Below, one piece after another: positions 53,536-64,000 of a stretch of DNA of 64,000 nucleotides. This DNA comes from Acarospora socialis. Taxonomy: Eukaryota > Ascomycota > Lecanoromycetes > Acarosporales > Acarosporaceae. Numbering within the stretch: position 1 is the first letter of the stretch; each line of letters starts with the position of its first letter. Below the pieces are notes generated by a model. The model searched no databases. It worked only from the letters and a program-made list of their open reading frames with translations, and was not told the origin of the DNA. Location of the stretch: the NCBI GenBank assembly GCA_025617375.2, contig JAMYGW020000019.1:43903-107902 (forward strand), read 5' to 3'. The translations under genes and the position numbers were made by a program.

Positions 53536-53690
53536 CAACAGACTTTCACTTATACACTTGATACTGATAGTCACAGCTTCACATCTCATACAAATTACTA
53601 TGTGACATTGAGCTCAATAGAACACTACTGAGAACTTAACTTCTTATCATGAGTATTGCACTCTGATAAAATCTTTTGACTGTGTTCAGT
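53536..53690 (-). repeat. Inverted copy of the 54.9 kb repeat
   Basis: The reverse complement reads GAGTGCAATACTCATGATAAG, then GTAGTGTTCTATTGAGCTCA, matching 54912-55062 and the split copy at 17404-17447 plus 17737-17880. With 54912-55062 it forms an inverted pair around a 1.2-kb interior. Probably LTR fragments in opposite orientation. Confidence 0.6.
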
Positions 53691-53963
53691 TAAAAAACTA
53701 ACTACTTTTTCTCAATATCTCAGCAACTCTTAAGCTCTAAGTTGTTCAATTTGTAGAAAAATTCATTCAAAAATACTTCAATAAAATCTTCAGAAGAGTC
53801 TTGTCCATATTTTTATATATAGCTTTCTTTAAGACAGTTTTGCAAACTTATTTTCTATTTAGTGAAATATATATCATTAACTTAAGTGCAGTCAATATAA
53901 ATTATAAAGATTGTTTCTTTCATATAGTTTACTGCACAGACAATATAAATAATGAATAAATTT

Positions 53964-54017
53964 TGACACTAATCTCAATTAAAATTATAGAAGCAGTTAA
54001 AACACTGTACTTTTCAA
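53964..54017 (-). repeat. Heavily mutated copy D of the LTR-like end
   Basis: Matches 2139-2192 with a run of transitions only: for example CACTAGTCCC becomes CACTAATCTC and GGAAGCAGCTAGAAC becomes AGAAGCAGTTAAAAC. Both C-to-T and G-to-A occur, the expected footprint of RIP acting on both strands. Confidence 0.6.
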
Positions 54018-54911
54018 TGCTTTTACTTGATGATGCTATATTTATTAACTTTTACAATACTTAAAGATTTATTAGAACAGAAATTTAATCAGTTTATTAA
54101 TTATTATGTCTTGACTAAACATCAAGTTCATATAAATTTGATTTTGCTTGTGCAAATTATGAATATGAGATTAATAATGTTAATGTACTTTGACTACTCA
54201 TATACATATGTATTTTTATTCAAGATCAAAATAGCTTGATTATTTTTCTTGAGCTGAAGAAATGAAACTATTTGATAAATTTTGTCTTTCTTGATTTTTA
54301 CACAGTATAAATTATCTTTAATATCAAAAGTGAGCATCACACTTTAGCCACAGCTATCATGGGTTATATGTCTAACATTCAAGATATTTACTTATATTTA
54401 TGTCTTGTAGCACCTATATGTTGACATAATTGTGTAGTTATTATAATCAATATATGCATAGATACTAAGTCTATGATTATGATGTTGATTATTAAGAAAG
54501 TCATTTAAGAAGTGATATTTTATTACATGATGAGTTTTTTGATGACTAGTAACTCAAAATAACTATAATTTTCAGAGTTTTCATGCTTGCTAAGCTCTAT
54601 GAATATTCATAATAATTGCTCACAAAAAACATTGAAAGATAAAATTCTCATTGCACATCTAACTATACTGGTAGTGAAACAAGACAATGATAACATTTTC
54701 TGCTGAATTTCTGCATCAAGATATTTTTCTGTAGTTTTGTTTATGTAGTTTCTTTATTAATTTCATTTTTTATGATTTATCTGTTTAACTAAACTAACAA
54801 ATGATGAGTGTTGAGCCTAGTGAAAGGTCTAAAGAATACTCATGCTATACTATCTATCTAGTGAAACATACACTGTCAAAGTGACTGCAGTCAACATGGG
54901 TAGGGTGTCAG

Positions 54912-55062
54912 AGTGCAATATTCATGATGAGAAGTTAAGTTGTCAGTAGTGTTCTATTGAGCTCAATGCCATATAGTAATTAGTATGTAAGTCAGAGTCG
55001 TGGCTATCTGAATCAAGTATATAAGTGTAAGTTTGTGTTGTTTTTCTACTCTAGCTACTGGC
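54912..55062 (+). repeat. Uninterrupted copy of the dispersed repeat
   Basis: Contains in one piece the sequence that at 17.4-17.9 kb is split by the nested elements (CAGTAGTGTTCTATTGAGC), so it acts as the empty-site reference. Confidence 0.6.
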
Positions 55063-55094
55063 TGTAAGATATATAAGGCCTAAGTGAATAGGCG

Positions 55095-55245
55095 AGGGTA
55101 TAACCATAACAGTAGGTTATCTTGACAGTGGTCAACATGTGTTGTGTGTTGGTTCTGCCACAAAGAATGTAGTAGCAGTAAGCAACCCCTGACACTAGTA
55201 CTAACTAAGGCAACAGTAGCAGCTAGAACACCACACTTCTCAAAC
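55095..55245 (-). repeat. Dispersed LTR-like repeat, copy C
   Basis: Shares AGCAACCCCTGACACTAGTA and AGCAGCTAGAACACCACACT with copy A at 2030-2192. In the minus orientation it starts TGTTTGAGAAG near 55245. Confidence 0.6.
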
Positions 55246-55471
55246 AATGAGAACAATTAAATAAGATGTAATCAGTGATGTAAAGATGTTTATAAGAGAC
55301 TATTTGATAATAAAAAGACGACTTACAAAATATGTATAACATGTCTGAGTGTGTAATTTCATCATTGGTTTGTTGTGTGTTTTCAGAAGGTAAATTTGAT
55401 GTTTAAAAATTGCTGAAATTTGTGTTTGTTGAGATATTATTTCATGATAGTGTTGCATAGACATTATAAAT

Positions 55472-55920
55472 CCGTTTTCTTACTCCGGTACCCCCATAAA
55501 ATCCCTGCGACCACACACCTACCCTCTATGCACCCCGTCTGCAAATTAGGCGCCACAACCACCAAAATTTGTATGTAAAAATGCGTACAATTTGTGATGA
55601 GGAGACAAGATACTTTACAAATTGTGCGTGCACTTTTGCCTGTTGGTAATTGAAGATCATATAGTGTCATATTGTGCTCCCAAATTAAGTAATGCAGCTG
55701 AGTTACTCTATAGTCTATGCTGCTTGATGTCTGCTGTCGCTTTTTGGCTGTTGCTGTCACTGTTCATATTTAAATTGAGTTAGGGGCAACTACAGCATCT
55801 TAACACTCATGAAAAACATATAGAAATCTGGTAGTTGTGGCGTCTAATTGCAGATGGAGGGCATAGGGGGTAGCCGTGTGGTCGCATGGATTGAATGGGG
55901 GTACCGGAGTAAAAAACCGC
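55472..55920. mobile_element. Mutator-like MITE, 449 bp, 9-bp TSD
   Basis: Long inverted repeats of roughly 90-100 bp share ACTCCGGTACCCCCAT, TGCGACCACAC and ACCCTCTATGC / ACCCCCTATGC variants. The flanking direct repeat ATTATAAAT (55463-55471 and 55921-55929) is 9 bp, the size made by Mutator-family transposases. The minus frame inside is not a transposase. The element keeps many CG dinucleotides although it abuts DNA that has none. Confidence 0.85.
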
Positions 55921-56788
55921 ATTATAAATGTAATTTTATAGTATGTTCAACTTAAGTAATAATTGAAGAATTAAGACAAAGACTGTACCAGACCAGCTCT
56001 TAAATCCATCAAGCACAAACCTTAGCCCTGATACAAGAGGAATCTCCTGTGAGGACGTTACATTATTAAGATACAGTATGCTAAATTGTAGTGGCCGCTT
56101 ATGGTACAACCCATGAGTAAAAAGCTGTTAAACATATTACACATACTATTAAGCCTTGTTAATCTCAATTGTTTGATGCTGAAAACTTTTTCATTGACAC
56201 CTAAGCAGAGAGTTTCATCGAGATAGAGTGCATGTATTCACCGGCTTACATATTAGCGCAGGTAAATTGATCTTCGCAATCTTTTCTACAAACTCTCATA
56301 ATAATGTGGGAGTAAGTGTTGACCTAAGTTTGGATGAGTGTTTAGGCACTAGGTATTAGAGTTACTATACGATACAATCCTAATTTACATCCATGATGTC
56401 AAGTTCTTATTGGAGGGAAATGGCTATACGTGGTGTTGTTACCCTATGGCCTTTGCGTGGTGCTTTCACAGAGCCGCAACGTACCGCAGTAGGGCCTTTG
56501 CCTTAGTGGTCAAGGTCCATGAAAGTTTGATTAACAGACCTGAAGACCACATTGTGGCTTCTGGTACTATGCTGATCTGAGGTAGCTGCTATCTGAGTAA
56601 CTCATGAAGAATAGGCATTTTCCAGACCTTGAATAAGTATTGATATCAGAAATATATTTCTTCTATATTAAGCTGAGAGTATAATAATCTCATGATTGAC
56701 CCGGTATAGCCCCAGACTTGGGGGACCTCTATAAAACCTGTTCAAGGACACAGCTATTGTACAGTTTATTTTTGTGCATTCTCTGATA
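55921..56788. other. No gene; one small repeat copy
   Basis: Apart from the element at 56437-56536 only short frames are present. GACCCGGTATAGCC near 56698 is followed by TATAAAA near 56731, a possible TATA box for the next (decayed) gene. Confidence 0.4.
56437..56536 (-). repeat. Distant 100-bp copy of the TG..CA element
   Basis: On the minus strand it starts TG (TGTTAAT), contains CTTGACCACTAAGGCAAAGG as at 17461-17480, and ends GGTAACA. The GCAA hairpin is not preserved and no target duplication is seen. Confidence 0.45.
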
Positions 56789-58140
56789 ATGGGTCAACGG
56801 GATTTTGACACAAATGTGGAGCAAATTAATATGGAGATTGATGAAGATGGTTCTTCATGTTGGTTGAAAGTTGTTGAGCAACTGGAAAGGTGAAGCTCAA
56901 AGATGATAGTACAACTTCTCAAGGAAGTCAGAGTTGCTCTAATCACACAGCTGCGGATTGCTTCAGACAAGTCATTATCATTTCCTGCTGCATGTAGCTT
57001 GATTAGTATCTCATCATTCATATGGGGTGTTTTAGATCTAAATGACCATGGACGGAATCTGGCAAGATTCTATCAGCCAAAAGAACTAAGACCTATTTTC
57101 GAGCAAGAACTTCTTTCAGTCACTAGCCAAATACTACTCGACAGGGAATGTCACGCCAGAAGAAACTTGCCTTCACACAAGATGATATGAAGAGTAGACG
57201 ATACATTTGTCAAGAGAATTAAAGCAAACTGGAAGTCCCCTCTGCCAAGCAAAGATTCTAGAAGCCGCTGGTATTAAGAATATAACTCTGTGTACTGAGA
57301 GATTTTTATGATGAACAGTGGGTCAAAACTCAGAAGAAAAGAACACCTTCAAAGAGTACTTACGCAGTTCTATGGTGATAAAAAGGCAAAAGGATAAGAA
57401 GCCTAGACCTCAAAACAGTTAAAGGAGTTCTTTCAAGAAAACCTTGTGGCGAAGAGAGCTCCTACTTCATAGAGTTGAATGAATGGGTGGCTTGTTTGAT
57501 CACAGAGGACTCTTCAAAACAGTTCCCAACTCCCCCTCCATTACCAGTTGCTAACGTGTCTAAAGGTTCGGTCAATTTCAACGCGTCCCAAAATCCCAGA
57601 AGCTGCGCATTCCAGTGATCTTGAAGAACCTCAAGATGACGGTGATGATCCTGAGACTAGTGAGGCCGAGGTAGAGTACTGCTGATGAACGTAGTAGGCG
57701 GTCCGTGAGTGTGCATCTCGGACTTCAAGAGCCTCAAGAGCTTCAAAATCTCAACATCGTCAACATCGTCAACATCTTCAAGGCGCGCTGGAGGATGCGT
57801 AAAGAGAAGATGATAACGTCTATGAAGTTTACAATACTAAAGAGGCACAAGCTAAGGCAGAAAGCGATCTAGAAGAGCCGCAAGAAGACTAGATTTCAGC
57901 GGAGAACCACCTCATTGCTGCAATTAGATCCGAGGATATCAAAGTAGAGATACGGAGCGTTCAGCCGTACGGGAAGGGCTATAGAGTTGCTATGGACGTA
58001 TGTAAAGGGAAAAGGCAAATACCGTGATTCTTTGCGCATCGAAGGAACTACCACATCTGTATCCTCTGAATCGGCAGAACGCCATTGACAAACGATTAGA
58101 ATATCTAAAAGCTGAGAGCAAACCATGGACCGTCAGAAAA
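56789..58140 (+). pseudogene. Decayed nuclear-type gene with multiple stops
   Basis: Starts MGQRDFDTNVEQINMEIDED. One frame runs on across a TGA near 56894, through SKMIVQLLKEVRVALITQL, FYQPKELRPIFEQELLSVTS, across another TGA near 57187, and RVDDTFVKRIKANWKSPLPS, before further stops and shifts. Both early stops would be Arg codons (CGA) before a C-to-T change at CpG. Further down, frames hold acidic and Ser/Arg-rich pieces to about 58140, including three copies of CATCGTCAA near 57754-57780. Looks like a long cytosolic or nuclear protein of unknown family, now dead. Confidence 0.5.
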
Positions 58141-58248
58141 GCAGAGCGTAATACGACGTTGGACGCATATAATTAGTTTTCTTTGACCAATCGTACATAA
58201 GAATGCCTCTATGATAGACCAAATCTATGTAGTTGTAATTAGTACTAA

Positions 58249-59440
58249 ATGCTAAGTGTCCATATTTACGCAACGGTTTGCGTCACGTTCATACTTACTA
58301 TAACCCTAGCTCGACGTACACACTGCACTCGGTCAGATCATGAACTTTCTCCGTTCAGGCCTCCACCTTTTCAGCTTCCCCTCATACTGGGAAAGGGGCC
58401 AAGAAGCCGTCTTGGACCAGTTTCCCCCGATATCCAGAGATCCGTTATCCCGCTTGGAATTATTCTACTTCTCGCCAATGCTTTAGTTATCGTCACCATC
58501 CCAAGCTCATCATTCATCAAGACCGCCGTCATGGACAGGCTGGGTCCATTAATCGTCACAAACATGACACCTTTATTCTTGCTTGGCATGCGGCATAGCC
58601 CGCTCGCTGATTTGCTGCTGATGTCTCAGCCAGAGCTTCTATGGGCCCATGCCATGATGGGGGTTTTGGTAATCATGGAGATCGTGGTACTGTGCGTCTT
58701 ACAAGTGTCTGATGTGGCGAGTCCAGAAGGTAAGTGGCGTTTATGCTTGAATTGAATAACTCTGCTGACTGAAAAGCAGAGATCCTCAACCACTGGCCGT
58801 TGGTTATGGTAAGCCCGCACTGTCTCAAACAGGTTTAAGACACACTCCTTTGATGAATTTAGGCCACCACAACAATGCTCTTGCTGGGGTCCTGTTCGCT
58901 ACCCGCTACCCGCAGTCACTGGGAAGAGCATCATCAGCGCATATGGCGAAAGACTCACGTGTTACTGACGGCACTAATCCTAATTGCTTTTGGATTCCTT
59001 CTCAAAGTGATCAACCATGCCGTCATACTTATTTCGCGTTAGCAGTTAGCCTACTCAGCTTGGAGTGTGCTGTTAGCCTATGTCGCAAGACAACAGTAGC
59101 GGCTCAAGTACTTCATTACCAGAGCCCTGAGTTAGTGGATGCTGGCTATTACTTCCAGATACGGATTCCTATCTCATCGAAGCCAGCTGTTGGCTTATTC
59201 TTTATTGTCCGGGGCCTCGCACTTCCCGTGCATTCCTCGAACTCCAGACCGACGGCAAACGGCAATAGGTAAGAACTTTAGCGCGGGAGAGAACGGGTAT
59301 TACATAGTACTAGTGCCCAAGAAGTTATTAAACTTCCAACCGGTCCCACCAAAAGCAATCTTGGTCGAAGGTCCTTATGGTTCCAATACTGCCTTCCGAG
59401 GCTGGATTTCTACGTGGCTGACGAAAATATCTGAATCCTC
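58249..59440 (+). pseudogene. Truncated ferric-reductase-like (FRE/NOX-type) gene
   Basis: Exons 58249-58729, 58780-58808 and 58863-59036 splice cleanly (50- and 54-bp introns). They encode several membrane spans of the ferric-reductase domain: VIPLGIILLLANALVIVTIP, RLGPLIVTNMTPLFLLGMR, LWAHAMMGVLVIMEIVVLC, TTTMLLLGSCSLPA and WRKTHVLLTALILIAFGF. Histidines in AHAMMG and KTHVLL are placed like haem ligands. At 59036-59038 the frame meets a TAG. Beyond it, fragments in shifting frames recall the FAD/NAD part (YYFQIRIPISSKP, PKAILVEGPYGSN), but the domain is shredded. A working enzyme would reduce extracellular ferric iron at the plasma membrane. Confidence 0.6.
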
Positions 59441-59514
59441 TGTTTCAAGCGCCGCCCCAAACTTGCTCTGTGATTCCTTCGCTCGGGCAGTAACAAAGTC
59501 AAAAGGAAGACCCG

Positions 59515-59982
59515 TTGTCTCATCGCCCAGGGTACCGCAATTGCCCGTGTCTTTATTTATTTTCAGTGCTTGAGCCAACCATCCATTGCAAAGGACAAGG
59601 CGGCCAAGCTATACTCTTCTACGACGATCGTGATATGCTTGCTCCTTATCGTGACTTCATGGATCAGAACAAGAACCTACGCAGAAAGGAATCGTCTGGG
59701 AGGCTAGAATATACAAGGGATCCTGCATTACCTATAGAGAAAGCCTTGAACGTGCTAAGGCAATACAGCATGGTAGAACATGAGGAGAAAATGAAGATAC
59801 GGCGGAGAATGGAGGAGGAACTGGTGCCCCGAGAGCAGGTTATGCTCGAGGATTTCGAGATAAAACAGCGTCCAAGTACTGAAGAGATAGTGCGTCAATA
59901 TTGGACAGGTCCGCTAAGAGTACCGTCATTGCCGGTAGGTGTCCCATGTCTGGCTACTCTACTCAACACCGCTCAGGGCTAA
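59515..59982 (+). CDS. Charged helical open frame of unknown function
   Basis: 155 codons without a clear own start context; from about residue 28 it reads GGQAILFYDDRDMLAPYRDF, then a highly charged helix (HEEKMKIRRRMEEELVPREQ). It could be an independent small gene or an inserted exon, since it does not match ferric reductases. There is no signal peptide. Confidence 0.35.
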   Translation: MSHRPGYRNCPCLYLFSVLEPTIHCKGQGGQAILFYDDRDMLAPYRDFMDQNKNLRRKESSGRLEYTRDPALPIEKALNVLRQYSMVEHEEKMKIRRRMEEELVPREQVMLEDFEIKQRPSTEEIVRQYWTGPLRVPSLPVGVPCLATLLNTAQG

Positions 59983-61939
59983 TTATCGACGTCCGGACTT
60001 CTAGTGAGTGGAAATATGCAGTTTAGGAATGAAATCAAAAAAAGTGGTGGTGAGGGGAAAGACTGGTCATTGACCTATAGATAAAAGACAGGACAGTATG
60101 TGTCTTGGGCATAGTGACCCACCTACAGGGCACACGAGCTCCAATAACACCATATTAGCACACAAAAATCCGCATCGCCTCACGTTGTATACGTTCATAA
60201 AGCCTGAATCACATCTGCAACCGTATAGTCGTCAATGTGAACTTCCTGAAGGCTTCTTCAGATCTTCACCAATGGAGAATATTGAGATTCAAGAGCAAGA
60301 GCTCGCATCAGTTGCCAGTGTTGGGGCTGCAGGGCAGAATATGACTGAGGAAGTGGGTCTATGACCAGAAATTAGTTCTCTGGACACTTATGCTACGAGT
60401 CTGAGGCCAATCCAACTTACTACGCTCCTTACTGGCGCCTTTTCTTCATAGATACAGCGTTCTGGTCATTGATACTATGATGACGTCAATCTGAGAGGTG
60501 AGCTATACGGTCAACTGAATTAGACGACTCTATCCATGTCATCGGCCTTTTAGAGAATAGTAAGCTGGTTTAAGTGCTTTTCTTGAATACTGACATGATA
60601 GTGAGTGAATATTCCATGTTATTTACAATCACCTTAAGGTTGCATAAGAGCTGAGATGATCATCAATGCGGAGACATTGTGCTCTACTTGCAGCCAAGGA
60701 AGTATGGAGATAGAGTCATGGCGCTGGCGATGCCATCTCTGTTATCGAATCTATCATTTTTCCGCCACCTCCCGTTGTTTGTTTGATGGCCATCGTTTCC
60801 GACTGCGAGGTCGATGCAAAAGCTGCTGTGAACATATATTCGATTGGGACGGATGGTCTCGGGTCCGAAATAGGGAGAAGAATGGCAAAGAGAATGAGTT
60901 TAGAGACTGCTGGAGTCACTGTAGATATCCTTGTCATTGTTCTGTAGTGAGCTGGACAGATGATGGTATTGCAGATGATGAGCCTAACAAGCTCTGGGAC
61001 TCGTTAACACTTCTGGCTTACTATGAAGATGATGTTGAAGAAGATTATGGTGTTGCTGATTGTGGTGGAGAAGACGTCGATAGTAGTAATAGTGATATTG
61101 GTGTGGCGTGGTCATTGCTTGATGCGGCGAGGGCATCTTAAGTCGTAGCATAGCTGAGAGCGGTATTGAAGAAACTGATAACTTTGTCGATTTCATTGTG
61201 ACTGTGAAAGGCAGATTTTCTTGACTGACCTTGATCTGAAGACTAGCCATGATTGAGTCTCAGTGATAGAAGAAAAACATCAGTATAGGCCCGTGTTTCT
61301 ACAATCAAATGTGAAATTTGTAGACACATGTAGATAGATTCAGGAGAAGTGAGAATCTGAGTAAGGATAATAAATTTGCATTGATTGATTAGGGCTTTTA
61401 AACGAAAATCAGATATCAGCTTGCTATGCACACTGTAGAAGGGGGCGGACAGAAAGAGTCTGAAAGGATTGAGGGATTGACACTGAGCCTCCATCTTATG
61501 TATGCTCAAGACAATGCAGAGGGTGGTCTTCAATTTTACACACTATGATTGATTGTGTCTACTATGCTATTATGATGTCTATTAAAACTTATAATCACTA
61601 GCGGCTCATTCCAACCAGACAACCTAGACACTGCTTGCTTTGGTGAAGATGTGGTATCCCTCAAACTGCCCTAAGACGGAATCTTCAATACTCCTCAACA
61701 GTAGACTGGCAGATATTTACTGCTTCAAATCAAGCACGCCTGACGAAATCGCAAGAGCTAGATACACAAATGTAGGATATGGTCTGTAACGCCAGACCCT
61801 AACACAAACCATCTGAGCAATAATCTCCATCTCATGTACAAGTGAAGAAGCAATCCATTTGACGATACTGACACATATTGTCAGCTTGATTTACTCATCC
61901 CACAAACTAGACAGAGTTGTTCAGCTTACCCGCAGGATC
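59983..61939. other. No well-supported gene
   Basis: The longest plus frame, 60656-61141 (MIINAETLCSTCSQGSMEIE), is Cys/Trp/Asp-rich but its antisense frames also look Ser/Thr-rich, so strand cannot be decided. Other frames are shorter. Confidence 0.35.
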
Positions 61940-62511
61940 ATCACTTCCATCCCAACCCACCCCACAGTCGCTAAGGAAGATTGGGGCCTTGCTGTGAACT
62001 GGGCCAGGATTGCGCGCCAAGTGTACAACTGGATGTAGTCATTCTGGGCCTCCGGAGTAATGACCATTGGGCTTTCAAGTTTGCTCTTTACCCACAGTTG
62101 AATTGGTGGATGAGCACTCTGTGTGAATCTGCCAACCGATGGTGTTCCTGTTGGCGTCGAGAATACGGATTTCACAACCGTAAATGCCGTCATTGTTGCC
62201 ATTGTTGGCGGATGCATCTGCAAATGAATCCACTGTGTCAGGTGAAGCTGCAAGATCCTGTGGCATATGGAGGCTGAGGTGGGGATCCAGCTGCTGTTGA
62301 TGTCGCTGGCTCCGATGCAGGAGTCGTTATATTGGTAGCATTGGAAAGGGTGAGAATAGAGTCTCCACTAGTGTCGGGAGCCCTAGTTGTGAACGGAACG
62401 CTGGATCCACCATTGGTTGTATTCAATACGTGGTAGCACGTTGTTCACAGCTTCTGTAGCTGCAATAAAGATTGTGAGAGCTGCAAAGAGGAAGGTCTTC
62501 ATGCACTTCAT
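61940..62511 (-). pseudogene. Secreted protein with the PYATGxC domain, several frameshifts
   Basis: From ATG 62511 a signal peptide (MKCMKTFLFAALTIFIAATE) is followed after about 28 codons by a frame change near 62440. Then come a Ser/Thr/Pro linker (TTPASEPATSTAAGS) and PPQPPYATGSC, where the frame changes again. The next piece is CEIRILDANRNTIGWQ, then in a third frame VKSKLESPMVITPEAQNDYI, then in a fourth SDCGVGWDGSDDPAG. This order matches the PPPPPYATGKC..SVGAWD domain at 13.68-14.1 kb. Three or more indels make it dead. Function of the domain is not known to me; it occurs in secreted proteins of filamentous fungi. Confidence 0.6.
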
Positions 62512-64000
62512 GGTGGTTTGGGAAAAGAGTCTTCTAAGCAAGGTGAGCTTAAGATGCATATATAATGTTGGTGACGGTGTTGGTGACGGTGGTGATGATG
62601 ATCTGGTAAAAGTAGGTAAAAACAGATTTAAGCAATATCCATTACAGATAACTGGTATAAATATCATACATAGACTTTTATTTGATGTGGTTGCTTACTA
62701 CTAAGCTGTGTAGTCTGACAGGTTCTAAATCATGCTTCTCAAGTGACTATCAGTTGCGATAGTCAGCAGTACTGAATTTATCTTACTTTCAACACTTAGT
62801 AGAAAACCCGTCCTGTATGCTATGTACGAAAAACCTTGGCACGCTTCATAGTCTCACCTGGCGCAGGTAGACATGAACATGGACTCCGTGATTCATGCAG
62901 CTGATCTTAGGGTTCAATACTCCTCTGGGTTCTTTTGCTGCCCAAGCCGCTTTTGTATTGGAAGATGGATTGATAATCATTGAGAGACTGCTACCTCGCG
63001 TCACGTCGATTCCTAATTCTTCGTGACCAATGCTTGGATATTTGTGAGAGTAAAGGACAAGAGCTGAACACTGGTCCAGGGCTCTTGCTGGAAAGACTGA
63101 CAGTGCATACTGCTGATGTCTTTCCAGTCTGGGGGGTAAACAAAATTCCTCACTATTTCACCATTCACGTTTACAGAGAAGATTGTCTTACGCGCTTTGC
63201 AATTCACTGCAAGGCAGATGATGATTCGGCCGCCATAAACTGGTGTAGAGCGTTTCTCATTTTTCAGAAGAAAGAATCAAACTTGATAGACTGCATCATA
63301 AACATGTATACAGTGCAGGATATAGACTCAGTGTGTTGATAGTCTTCTTTAGTTGTCTCCGCCCAAGAGTAAAGCTTATAGCAATGTTCCATAGCATCAA
63401 GCATGACTCATGCTAAGCATGAAGCACAATACAGGTCCTAGGTTGTGCATATAAGCCGTTGTTGTCTGTTATGCTGATATGTACATTGCAGCTTTTTTTA
63501 AATGTAAAAGTGCAAAAGTGGCACTAAACACATCTAGAAAGGCAGTGAACTAGAACATTAAACACCATGAAATGATGCTTAGAGTATATCAGCATAACAA
63601 CATTCTACAAAACTCCTTCAGACTGGTTATCAATGCTAACTTAACAAATACAAGCAGCTGCTTCTCAGAAAATCAATTGTCAATGGTTGTTGTGATCTTA
63701 TTATCAAGTGCTTACTGTATAGCGTTTAGCACGCTTGATTGTGGTTTATCATTCAGAGACTGAAAATTAAATTCTTGTAGGTCACACTACTATAGAAATC
63801 TCATTTCCAGCAACTAGTTCATAGTTAATGGTTAATGACTCTCTTATCTACTGTGTTTCATACACAGAAATTGCCCCTAGTTCTTTTTTTTCTTTGCTCT
63901 GAAAGATTCAACTCACATAAAAGCCAGACAATTGCCTCAGGATTACGATCATTGACAGCTATCTCAATGCATGACATTGTTGGCGCCATGAGTCCAATCC
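62512..64000. other. No well-supported gene
   Basis: The plus frame 62980-63339 (VFPVWGVNKIPHYFTIHVYR) is open for 119 codons but has no partner exon or family. 62570-62600 has a short GGTGACGGT/GATGATGAT repeat. The end of the window is AT-rich and CpG-poor again, suggesting more repeat debris. Confidence 0.35.

Larger units (their letters stand above)
51349..55462. repeat. AT-rich, CpG-free block of RIP-type repeat debris
   Basis: No CG dinucleotide was seen from about 51330 to 53150 or from about 53224 to 54998. Several parts match repeats elsewhere in the window with C-to-T and G-to-A changes (52186-52287, 53536-53690, 53964-54017, 54912-55062, 55095-55245). Frames are short and full of Ile, Tyr, Leu and Lys. 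No gene is supported. Confidence 0.75.

Noticed and set aside
57750-57785. CRISPR-like short repeat (CATCGTCAA three times)
   Set aside because: Units are contiguous without spacers, inside decayed coding sequence of a fungal genome.

Overview
The window reads as nuclear DNA of a filamentous ascomycete (Pezizomycotina, most likely Sordariomycetes). The reasons are many short GT-AG introns (about 45-100 bp) with CTNAC-type branch sites, secreted-protein families typical of such fungi, a HET-s-like HeLo domain, and transposon copies damaged in the manner of RIP. No CRISPR array, rRNA or convincing tRNA was seen. There is a 100-base assembly gap at 19711-19810. Exon coordinates were worked out by hand and may be off by a base or two at some junctions.

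Layout. 1-2911: remnant of a Ty1/copia retrotransposon on the minus strand (gag with Trp codons turned to stops, no CpG dinucleotide in the first 1.7 kb), a 46-bp minisatellite, an LTR-like end and a 518-bp inverted-repeat MITE. 3-9 kb: a small secreted double-psi-barrel protein, long non-genic stretches and a secreted Hsp70/actin-like ATPase. 10.3-15.1 kb: the most striking locus, a secreted aspzincin-type metalloprotease whose reading frame runs, through phase-compatible splicing, into a long repetitive secreted tail of the kind found behind fungal killer-toxin-like chitinases. 17-19.5 kb: nested small repeats, then a broken HET-s-like gene (HeLo domain plus amyloid-like motif). 21-25.3 kb: a gene with an in-frame stop and a GH16 glucanase with one frameshift.

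26-48 kb is the gene-dense core: an intact three-exon gene of unknown function and a divergent neighbour, an alpha-kleisin (Rad21/Rec8 type), a basic coiled-coil protein, a GPI-type Ser/Thr-rich protein, a broken secreted protein, a CDK-like protein kinase, a coiled-coil protein with a variable repeat, a multi-span membrane protein, a bZIP transcription factor and several small hypotheticals. 49.5-51.3 kb holds small helical or acidic proteins.

51.3-55.5 kb is an AT-rich desert of RIP-damaged repeats, essentially free of CpG, bordered by a Mutator-like MITE that still has CpG and so looks younger. 56.7-62.5 kb is a graveyard of pseudogenes: a nuclear-type hypothetical protein with stops, the membrane half of a ferric reductase, and a secreted protein carrying the same C-terminal domain as the 10-15 kb locus. 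Gene decay by stops and frameshifts, together with transposon debris, suggests an accessory or subtelomere-like compartment alternating with more conserved blocks.
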